DNA from: Planctomycetota bacterium
GTDB taxonomy: Bacteria > Planctomycetota > UBA1135 > GCA-002686595
Direction of reading: 5' to 3'
Assembly: GCA_021776885.1 (NCBI GenBank)
Contig: JAJFFA010000467.1
Coordinates: 1-5,186, forward strand
Length of the DNA stretch: 5,186 nt
Part shown: positions 1 through 5,186 of the stretch, in pieces
How the letters are laid out: every line of letters begins with the position of its first letter
Numbering within the stretch: position 1 is the first letter of the stretch
The notes under the pieces: model-generated
The model's database searches: none
What the model was told of the DNA's origin: nothing
The model's input: the letters and a program-made list of their open reading frames with translations, nothing else
Program-made: the position numbers and the translations under genes

Positions 1-1800
1 CCTGCCCCGGTCGACCTCCCGGCCTTCCTCGACCTCCTGCGCGCCCGGGGCGAGCTGGTCGAGGTCGAGGCCCCCGTCGACGCCGAGCTCGAGGTGGCCG
101 AGGTGCACCGGCGCGTGATCGCGGCCGGCGGCCCCGCGCTCTTCTTCCGCAACGTACGCGGCGCCTCGATGCCCCTGGCCACGAACCTCTTCGGCACGGC
201 GCGCCGCGTGCAGCTGGCCTTCGGCGACGAGCCGCGGCAGCTGATCGAGCGCATCGCGCGCCTGCCCGAGGAGCTGATGCCGCCCACCCTGGGCAAGCTC
301 TGGGGCGAGCGCCGGCTCTTCACGCGCCTGGCCCGGGTGGGCCTGTCGCAGCGCCGCCGCGGCCCCGTGCTCGAGATGCGCGAGGGCCCGGACGCCCTCG
401 AGCGCCTGCCGGCCCTGAAGACCTGGGCACGCGACGGTGGGCGCTTCCTGACCCTGCCCCTGGTCTACACCCAGGACCCCGAGAGCGGCGGCCCGAACCT
501 GGGCATGTACCGCGGCCAGCTCTTCGGGGGCGGGCAGGTCGGCGTGCACACCCAGATCGGGAAGGGCGGCGGCTTCCACCTGGCGCGGGCCGAGCGCCTG
601 GGTCGCGCGCTGCCGGTCGCGATCCACCTCGGCGGTCCGCCGGCACTGATGCTGGGGGCGATCGCGCCCCTGCCCGAGAACGTGCCCGAGACCCTGCTCG
701 CCAGCCTCGTGCTCGGCAAGCGCCTGGCGACGACGCGCTCGCCGGACTCGCCCCTGCCCATCGTGGCCTCGGCCGAGCTGTGCATCGTGGGCGAGATCGC
801 ACCGGGGGCGCGCCGCCCTGAAGGCCCCTTCGGCGACCACTACGGCTACTACTCCGAGGTCCACGACTATCCGGTCATGGACTGCCGCGCGCTGCTTCGC
901 CGCCGCGACGCCGTCTTCCCGGCCACGGTGGTCGGCAAGCCGCGCCAGGAGGACTTCTTCCTGGGCGACCTCCTGCAAGAGCTGCTCTCGCCGCTCTTCC
1001 CCCTGGCCATGCCCGGGGTGCTCGATCTGTGGAGCTACGGCGAGACGGGCTACCACTCCCTGGCCGCGGCGGTGGTCGAGGAGCGTTACGCGCGCGAGGC
1101 CCTGAAGAGCGGCTTCCGCATCCTGGGCGAGGGCCAGCTCTCCCTGACCAAGTTCCTCTTCCTGACCGACGCGCCCCTCGACCTTTCGGACTTCCCGGCG
1201 CTGCTGCGCCACGTCCTGGCCCGGGCCGACCTGGCCACGGACCTCTTCGTCCTGGCGCACCTGTCGATGGACTCCCTCGACTACGCGGGCCCGTCGATCG
1301 AGCGCGGCAGCAAGGGCATCCTGGTCGGAACGGGGGAGCCGCGGCGAAGCCTGCCGAGCGAGTTCCAGGGCACCCCGGGCCGCGCCGCGCGCGACGTGCG
1401 CGTCTTCACCGCCGGCTGCCTGGTGGTCGAGACCGAGCCCTTCGCCGCGGACGACGGCATCCCGCAGCGCATCGCCGCGGACCCCGCCTTCGCGGACTGG
1501 CCCCTGGTCGTCCTCAGCGACGACGCCCAGCGCGCCACGCGCAGCACGATCAACTTCCTCTGGACCACCTTCACGCGCTTCGACCCGGCCAGCGACCTGT
1601 GCGCCCGCGAGACGCGCCTGATCCACCACCACGCCAGCTACACCCCGCCCATCGTGCTCGACGCCCGCATGAAGCCGGGCTACCCCGAGGAGCTCTCCTG
1701 CGACCCGGCCACGGCCCGCACGGTGGATCAGCGCTGGAAGGACTACTTCCCGGACGGCCAGGTGGAGATGGGCGACGCGGAGCGCGGGCACCTCGACTAG
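1..1800 (+). CDS. ubiD: UbiD-family prenyl-FMN-dependent decarboxylase, long form (5' end off the window)
   Basis: UbiD-family enzymes use prenylated FMN and a divalent metal to add or remove CO2 on unsaturated or aromatic acids; classic roles are in ubiquinone and menaquinone synthesis in the cytoplasm. The reading frame is open from base 1 and gives 599 residues ending in TAG. A GTG at 94 is not the start: codons 7-32 (FLDLLRARGELVEVEAPVD...) already match the conserved N-terminus, so the true start lies just upstream. Visible family landmarks, numbered from base 1, are NLGMYR (N166 metal ligand, R171 catalytic Arg), E230 in PENVPETLLA (metal-ligand Glu position) and EGPFGDHYGYY (E274, D279 in the catalytic acid pair). 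The C-terminus carries NFLWTTFTRFDP and IVLDARMKPGYP, which I recall from the roughly 600-residue branch; E. coli UbiD is about 497. The canonical metal-ligand His after R171 is absent (glycines, with H183 and H193 nearby). Family membership is secure; the substrate is not, and no ubiX or other quinone gene is visible to decide it. Confidence 0.93.
   Translation, partial: PAPVDLPAFLDLLRARGELVEVEAPVDAELEVAEVHRRVIAAGGPALFFRNVRGASMPLATNLFGTARRVQLAFGDEPRQLIERIARLPEELMPPTLGKLWGERRLFTRLARVGLSQRRRGPVLEMREGPDALERLPALKTWARDGGRFLTLPLVYTQDPESGGPNLGMYRGQLFGGGQVGVHTQIGKGGGFHLARAERLGRALPVAIHLGGPPALMLGAIAPLPENVPETLLASLVLGKRLATTRSPDSPLPIVASAELCIVGEIAPGARRPEGPFGDHYGYYSEVHDYPVMDCRALLRRRDAVFPATVVGKPRQEDFFLGDLLQELLSPLFPLAMPGVLDLWSYGETGYHSLAAAVVEERYAREALKSGFRILGEGQLSLTKFLFLTDAPLDLSDFPALLRHVLARADLATDLFVLAHLSMDSLDYAGPSIERGSKGILVGTGEPRRSLPSEFQGTPGRAARDVRVFTAGCLVVETEPFAADDGIPQRIAADPAFADWPLVVLSDDAQRATRSTINFLWTTFTRFDPASDLCARETRLIHHHASYTPPIVLDARMKPGYPEELSCDPATARTVDQRWKDYFPDGQVEMGDAERGHLD
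1797..1800. other. Shared CTAG palindrome carrying both convergent stop codons
   Basis: The + strand decarboxylase ends with TAG at 1798-1800 and the - strand membrane protein ends with TAG read from 1799 to 1797. Both stops are taken from one four-base CTAG palindrome, so the two coding regions overlap by three bases and no untranslated space remains for a terminator between them. Confidence 0.85.
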
Positions 1801-2720
1801 CGCAGCGCAGCGCTGACGTCACGGCGATCTCGTCGGATCAGCACCAAGAGGACCAGGGCCACGGCGGCGACAACGAGCAAGAGCGGCCCGAAGGAACGCA
1901 TGACCGCGGGCTCGCTGGTCCAGATCCCGGTCCGGCGCACGGCAGTGGGCAAGAAGAAGCGCGGATCGAGAAGCCGCTCCTCTGCAACACCCGCCGACGC
2001 ACACACCAACCCCACCATGCCGACGAGGGACGGGGCCAGGAGGTAGAAGCGTGCTCGCCAAACCACGGACGGAATCGCCCTACCGGCTACGGCCAGCAGG
2101 CCGAACCCGATCCAGAGCCAGGACGCGATCAGCAGCGTGCCCATCGGGACCGTGAGGTTGCGGTAGAGGTGCCCGACCCCGCGCTCTTCCTGCGCCGCGT
2201 TGTCCGGCTCGAGAAAGTGCGGCCGCTCGCCGCCCAGGCCCCAGCGCGCGAGCTCCCCGAGATCCCCGAAGAATCCCGGCTCCACGACCTGCCCGCCGCG
2301 CACGAAGGGCACGGCCCACTGCAGCACGATCGCCCCCGCGCCGAAGCCCAGCATGGCGAGGAGGAAGAGCGCGGCAGCGGGTACGCGGGCGAGCGGGCGC
2401 GGCAGCGAGCCCTCCCCCGCCAGGAGCGCGCGTTCCCTCACGAAGGTCGCGCAGAGCAACGGACCCGACACGAGGAAGAGCGCGACCAGCGGAGCCTGCA
2501 GTGCCCAGAAGGTGTGTACGTGGTCGGGGAAAGTAACGCGCGAGACGACCGCTGCCAGCGCCGCAGACCCCCACAGGCCGAAGAACGCAAAGCTCCATCC
2601 GCGCAGGCCGCGCGCGAGGTACCCGCGGTGCCGCTCGACAGCGAGCGCGACGAGGGACACGAACCCGAAAAGGCAGAGGGTCGCCGGCAGCAGGACGCCG
2701 ACATGGAAGGTGATGATCAC
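1797..2720 (-). CDS. Seven-helix integral membrane protein of unknown function
   Basis: I do not recognise this 307-residue protein. It has seven strongly hydrophobic segments, at about residues 3-28, 41-61, 68-94, 112-140, 190-213, 223-245 and 275-296. Basic residues cluster in the loops at 29-40, 95-112 and 214-224 and in the C-terminal tail (RRDRRD), which by the positive-inside rule puts the N-terminus outside and the C-terminus in the cytoplasm. This leaves two larger external loops, 141-189 (acidic, with H167, H184 and FLEPDN) and 246-274, plus a short one with DHVH (66-69). Such consistent topology argues strongly for a real gene. The start is GTG at 2720: an in-frame TAG at 2745-2747 excludes any longer form, and a weak AAAGAG lies 8 bases upstream of the start. 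It follows phoU by 70 bases on the same strand and may be read through from the pst operon. Third positions look slightly less G/C-rich than in its neighbours. Its TAG stop shares CTAG with the convergent ubiD stop. No enzyme motif, heme-binding CXXCH or transporter signature was found. Confidence 0.82.
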   Translation of the reverse strand: MIITFHVGVLLPATLCLFGFVSLVALAVERHRGYLARGLRGWSFAFFGLWGSAALAAVVSRVTFPDHVHTFWALQAPLVALFLVSGPLLCATFVRERALLAGEGSLPRPLARVPAAALFLLAMLGFGAGAIVLQWAVPFVRGGQVVEPGFFGDLGELARWGLGGERPHFLEPDNAAQEERGVGHLYRNLTVPMGTLLIASWLWIGFGLLAVAGRAIPSVVWRARFYLLAPSLVGMVGLVCASAGVAEERLLDPRFFLPTAVRRTGIWTSEPAVMRSFGPLLLVVAAVALVLLVLIRRDRRDVSAALR

Positions 2721-2790
2721 GGGCTGGGCTCTTTGCGGACGATTCTAGCCCGCTCGCTGCCCCCGTGTTCCGCGCCGCCTGCGCTACCCC
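2721..2790. other. 70-base gap between phoU and the membrane-protein gene, no clear terminator
   Basis: This is the only real non-coding gap in the window. It holds a weak 5-bp inverted repeat (GGGCT/AGCCC, 16-base loop) close to the start of the membrane-protein gene, but no T-run on the - strand, so a classical intrinsic terminator is not supported. I also see no convincing -35/-10 promoter. The gap is compatible with read-through from phoU, or with a promoter of a type not recognisable by eye in this GC-rich DNA. Confidence 0.5.
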
Positions 2791-3471
2791 TCAGCTGCCC
2801 TTGGCGCGCGCCTTCTCGTACGGGTCGTGGCGGATGATCTCGCCCTCGACCATGTAGACCACGTCCTCCGCGATGTTGGTCGCGTGGTCCGCGATGCGCT
2901 CGAGGTGCTTCGACACCGAGAGGAAGGACAGGGCCTGCTCAACCGCTCCGTCCTCGCGGCGCATCTCCTCCAGCATGTCCTCGATGATGCCGCGGTTGAG
3001 CTGGTCGATGTGCGTGTCCATGGCCAGCACCTTGCGCGCCAGCATGGGGTCCGCGCGCACGAAGGCGTCCAGGCTCTCGCGCAGCATGGTCGCGGTCTCC
3101 TCCACCATCGGGCGCAGAGCGTTCGGTGCCGCGAAGGGCGCCACGCTGCCCAATGAGCGGGCGCGCTTGGCGATGTTCACCGACAGGTCGCCGATGCGCT
3201 CGAGATCGTTGTTGATCTTGAGGCAGGCCGCCGTGAAGCGCAGGTCCGTCGCCACGGGCTGGTGCAGGGCCAGGATCTTGAGGCAGTCTTCTTCGATCTC
3301 CACCTCCTCGCGGTCGATCTCGGCGTCGGCCGCGATCAGCTCTTCCGCCAACCGCGTGTCCCGCTCGAGCAGGGCGGTGATCGCGCGACGCACGCCGTCT
3401 TCGACCCGGGACCCCAGGATCAAGAGTCGCTTTTCGAGTCGTTCGAGGTCGTTCTGAAGGTGTTTCGACAC
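2791..3471 (-). CDS. phoU: Phosphate signalling regulator PhoU
   Basis: PhoU is a cytoplasmic all-helical protein that couples the state of the Pst phosphate transporter to the PhoR/PhoB-type response and restrains phosphate uptake. At 226 residues this is the normal family length and contains both PhoU repeats. The metal-binding E-x3-D motifs are intact and sit exactly 100 residues apart: NNDLERIGD (E91, D95) in the first repeat and SKHLERIADHATNIAEDVVY (E191, D195) in the second. DLRFTAACLKI (76-86) is another typical stretch. The GTG start at 3471 is supported by a GAGGA Shine-Dalgarno at 3479-3483 with a 7-base spacer, and by the family-typical N-terminus (about ten residues before ERLEKRLL). 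The gene starts 10 bases after pstB, in the standard pstA-pstB-phoU order. Nothing in it looks damaged. Confidence 0.97.
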   Translation of the reverse strand: MSKHLQNDLERLEKRLLILGSRVEDGVRRAITALLERDTRLAEELIAADAEIDREEVEIEEDCLKILALHQPVATDLRFTAACLKINNDLERIGDLSVNIAKRARSLGSVAPFAAPNALRPMVEETATMLRESLDAFVRADPMLARKVLAMDTHIDQLNRGIIEDMLEEMRREDGAVEQALSFLSVSKHLERIADHATNIAEDVVYMVEGEIIRHDPYEKARAKGS

Positions 3472-3478
3472 TTGGAGT

Positions 3479-3483
3479 TCCTC
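3479..3483 (-). promoter_or_regulatory. phoU ribosome-binding site overlapping the pstB stop codon
   Basis: Read on the - strand, the junction is GGC TGA GGA followed by ACTCCAA and the GTG start. The GAGGA core uses the last two bases of the pstB TGA stop and lies 7 bases before the start. This arrangement fixes the phoU start and suggests that ribosomes finishing pstB help initiate phoU. Confidence 0.75.
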
Positions 3484-4426
3484 AGCCGAAGCGGCCCGTG
3501 ACGTAGTCCTCGGTCTCTTGCAGACGAGGAGCCAGGAAGATGCCCTCGGTGGGGCCGTACTCGACCAGGCGGCCGAGGTACATGAACGCCGTGTTGTCGC
3601 TGATGCGCGACGCCTGCTGCATGTTGTGGGTCACGATCAGCACCGTGTAGGACCCCTTGAGGTCGTCGATCAGGTCCTCGATCTTGCCCGTCGCGATGGG
3701 GTCGAGGGCGCTGCAAGGCTCGTCGAGCAGGAGCACCTCCGGCTCGGCCGCGATGGCGCGCGCGATGCACAGCCGCTGCTGCTGGCCGCCCGAGAGCTGC
3801 AGTGCGCTGTCGTTCAGGCGGTCCTTGACCTCGTCCCACAGGCCCGCGCCCATGAGGCTGCGCTCGCAGGTCTCCTGCAGCAGCGTCTTGTCGCGCTCGC
3901 CGTCGATGCGCAGGGAGTAGACCACGTTCTCGAAGAGGCTCATCGGGAACGGGTTGGGCTTCTGGAACACCATGCCGATGCGCTTGCGCAGCTCGATCAC
4001 GTCCACCCCGGAGCCGTAGATCGGATCGCCGCTCAGGAGCATCTCGCCCTCGATGCGCACCGAGTCGACCAGGTCGTTCATGCGGTTGACCGAGCGCAGG
4101 AGCGTCGACTTGCCACAGCCCGAGGGACCGATCAGGGCAGTGACCTTGCCGCGCGGCACGCTGAAGCTGACGTCGTGGATCGCCTGGGCGCTGCCGTACC
4201 ATAGCTTGAAGTCCTTGATCTCCAGCACGGGATCCTGCCCCAGGATGCTCTCGTGGGTGGTCGTCTCCCAGCGCTCAGCGCGCGAGATGGTCTCGAACAG
4301 CCCAGCGCTGGCACTGGCCTGGTAGCTCGTGCTTCTGGGCGCGGAGTGTCGATCGCCGCCCTGTTCAGCAGCTCGGGTCTCGGGGGGCTTTGCGCTCATG
4401 GTCGAGTGGGGCATGGGGTGATTCAT
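3482..4426 (-). CDS. pstB: Phosphate ABC transporter ATP-binding protein PstB with N-terminal extension
   Basis: PstB is the cytoplasmic ATPase subunit that powers high-affinity phosphate import through PstC/PstA. From the chosen ATG it has 314 residues. The ABC domain begins near residue 67 (VLEIKDFKLWYG) and is complete: Walker A GPSGCGKST (100-108), Q-loop Q155 inside the PstB hallmark FQKPNPFP, signature LSGGQQQR (211-218), Walker B with D235-E236 (LLLDEP), and the switch His H267 (VTHNM). PstB is usually about 250-260 residues, so roughly 60 residues at the N-terminus are extra; they are polar and low in complexity (rich in Ala, Ser, Thr, Glu). The ATG at 4426 is preferred because its ATGA overlaps the pstA stop and GAGG lies 7 bases upstream (4434-4437). 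The in-frame GTG at 4468 would run deep into pstA, and the ATGs at 4414 and 4399 lack a Shine-Dalgarno. None of these choices removes the extension, although a start further downstream at a non-ATG codon cannot be excluded. Confidence 0.96.
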   Translation of the reverse strand: MNHPMPHSTMSAKPPETRAAEQGGDRHSAPRSTSYQASASAGLFETISRAERWETTTHESILGQDPVLEIKDFKLWYGSAQAIHDVSFSVPRGKVTALIGPSGCGKSTLLRSVNRMNDLVDSVRIEGEMLLSGDPIYGSGVDVIELRKRIGMVFQKPNPFPMSLFENVVYSLRIDGERDKTLLQETCERSLMGAGLWDEVKDRLNDSALQLSGGQQQRLCIARAIAAEPEVLLLDEPCSALDPIATGKIEDLIDDLKGSYTVLIVTHNMQQASRISDNTAFMYLGRLVEYGPTEGIFLAPRLQETEDYVTGRFG

Positions 4427-4437
4427 CGTGCGGCCTC
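4423..4437 (-). promoter_or_regulatory. pstA/pstB translational coupling site (GAGG plus ATGA overlap)
   Basis: On the - strand the end of pstA reads TTC GAG GCC GCA CGA TGA. The GAG G (4434-4437) serves as the ribosome-binding site for pstB, 7 bases before its ATG (4424-4426), and that ATG overlaps the pstA TGA stop (4423-4425) as ATGA. This is the usual signature of coupled translation of subunits made in fixed ratio. Confidence 0.75.
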
Positions 4438-5186
4438 GAAGCGGCGCCGCAACCGTGCGCGGATCCACATCGCGCCGACGTTCAGCAGCACGACGACACC
4501 GATCAACAGCAGCGTGGTCGTGAAGACCATCGGCCGCGCAGCCTCGGAGTTCTGGCTCTGGAAGCCCACGTCATAGATGTGGAAGCCCAGGTGCATGAAG
4601 CTGCGTTCCGGGAAGACGTAGGGAAAGCGAGAGAGGTCCAGGGGTAGCTCGGGAGCCAGCTTGACCGCACCGACGAGCATCAGCGGCGCGACCTCGCCCG
4701 CGCCGCGCGCGATGGCCAGGATCGTGCCGGTCAGGATTCCGGGCAGGGCGCGGGGCAGGATAATGCGCCGGATCGTCTGCCACTGGGTCGCGCCGCAGGC
4801 GTAGGAGCCCTCGCGCATGGAACCCGGGACAGCCGCCAGGGATTCCTCGGTGGCGACGATGACGACCGGCAGGGTCAGGAGCGCCAGGGTCAGGGAGGCC
4901 CACAGGATGCCGCCCTTGCCGTAGGTCGGGTTGGGCAACTGATCCGAGAACAGGAGCTGGTCGATGCTGGCGCCGATGATGTAGCAGAAGAAGCCCAGGC
5001 CGAAGACACCGAAGACGATGCTGGGCACGCCAGCCAGGTTGTTGACCGCGATGCGCACCAGGCTGACGAGCAGGCCCTGGGTCGCATACTCGTGCAGGTA
5101 GAGCGCCGCCAGGACCCCGAAGGGCACGACCAGGATCGACATGATCAGGGTCATCAGGACGGTGCCGAAGATCGCCGGGAAGACGC
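4423..5186 (-). CDS. pstA: Phosphate ABC transporter permease PstA, C-terminal part (5' end off the window)
   Basis: PstA is one of the two inner-membrane permease subunits of the phosphate importer. The frame is open to the right edge: codons before the ATG at 5154 read VFPAIFGTVL and continue the conserved start of the permease domain, so 5154 is an internal Met. The visible 253 residues include, counted from that Met, hydrophobic segments at about 1-20, 35-61, 83-101, 138-162 and 208-230. The EAA-type cytoplasmic loop that contacts PstB is well preserved: EESLAAVPGSMREGSYACGA (103-122) followed by TQWQTIRRIILPRALPGI, then AIARGAGEVAPL. The stretches NPTYGKGGILWASLTLALLT (75-94) and FMHLGFHIYDVGFQS (186-200) are ones I associate with the longer PstA form found in many Gram-negatives, which has a large N-terminal region; that region would be outside the window. 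It overlaps pstB by four bases (ATGA). Confidence 0.95.
   Translation of the reverse strand, partial: VFPAIFGTVLMTLIMSILVVPFGVLAALYLHEYATQGLLVSLVRIAVNNLAGVPSIVFGVFGLGFFCYIIGASIDQLLFSDQLPNPTYGKGGILWASLTLALLTLPVVIVATEESLAAVPGSMREGSYACGATQWQTIRRIILPRALPGILTGTILAIARGAGEVAPLMLVGAVKLAPELPLDLSRFPYVFPERSFMHLGFHIYDVGFQSQNSEAARPMVFTTTLLLIGVVVLLNVGAMWIRARLRRRFEAAR

Noticed and set aside
94..96. GTG as start of the decarboxylase
   Set aside because: The upstream in-frame codons from base 1 already encode the conserved UbiD N-terminus, so the gene begins outside the window.
1808..1815. CAGCGCTG palindrome as a bidirectional terminator after the convergent stops
   Set aside because: It is too short, has no loop of proper size and no flanking T/A-run.
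2721..2751. GGGCT/AGCCC inverted repeat as a terminator of the pst operon or as a hairpin hiding the next ribosome-binding site
   Set aside because: The stem is only five base pairs with a 16-base loop and there is no T-run; such short repeats are expected by chance in GC-rich DNA.
1029..2837. A 602-codon open frame on the + strand spanning the end of ubiD and all of the membrane-protein gene
   Set aside because: It overlaps the real ubiD frame out of phase and is antisense to the membrane protein. Its product is a low-complexity, Arg/Gly/Pro/Glu-rich string with no domain, as expected for a shadow frame in high-GC DNA.
3518..4204. Long + strand open frame opposite pstB
   Set aside because: It is antisense to the fully conserved PstB ABC domain, and its product is rich in Ala/Val/His/Arg/Asp without any recognisable motif: a shadow.
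4424..4468. Longer PstB starting at the GTG at 4468
   Set aside because: It would overlap pstA by 46 bases, while the ATG at 4426 has ATGA coupling and a well-spaced GAGG.

Overview
This is a high-GC bacterial window with four clearly recognisable or credible genes plus a partial one at each edge-facing end. Its five coding regions fill nearly all of it: a UbiD-family decarboxylase on the + strand (left third), and on the - strand, in transcription order, pstA (cut by the right edge), pstB, phoU and an unrecognised seven-helix membrane protein. The base composition (very G/C-rich third codon positions, many GTG starts) and the protein types fit a high-GC Gram-negative-type bacterium. The long UbiD form (about 600 residues) and the PstB with an N-terminal tail would suit lineages such as Planctomycetes, Myxococcota-like deltaproteobacteria or related uncultured phyla, but the sequence alone does not settle the phylum.

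Right part (2791-5186, - strand): the 3' half of a phosphate-uptake operon in the usual order pstA-pstB-phoU. PstA is a membrane permease, PstB the ATPase that drives it, and PhoU the cytoplasmic regulator that links transporter activity to the phosphate response. The genes are tightly packed: pstA and pstB share an ATGA stop/start overlap, and phoU starts 10 bases after the pstB stop, with its ribosome-binding site built on that stop codon. pstS, pstC and the promoter would lie beyond the right edge.

Middle (1797-2720, - strand): 70 bases after phoU, in the same direction, lies a 307-residue polytopic membrane protein that I cannot assign to a family. It could be a distal member of the pst transcript, since I see no convincing terminator in the gap, or it could be independent.

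Left (1-1800, + strand): a UbiD-type prenylated-FMN decarboxylase whose N-terminal few residues are off the window. It probably acts in quinone (ubiquinone or menaquinone) synthesis or in another aromatic/unsaturated acid decarboxylation. It converges on the membrane-protein gene, and both end in TAG on one shared CTAG palindrome, so there is no space between them.

No tRNA, rRNA, CRISPR array, insertion sequence or phage feature was seen. The window looks like ordinary chromosomal core. The points most worth a second look are the unknown membrane protein, the altered active-site positions in the UbiD homologue, the PstB N-terminal tail, and the shared stop palindrome.
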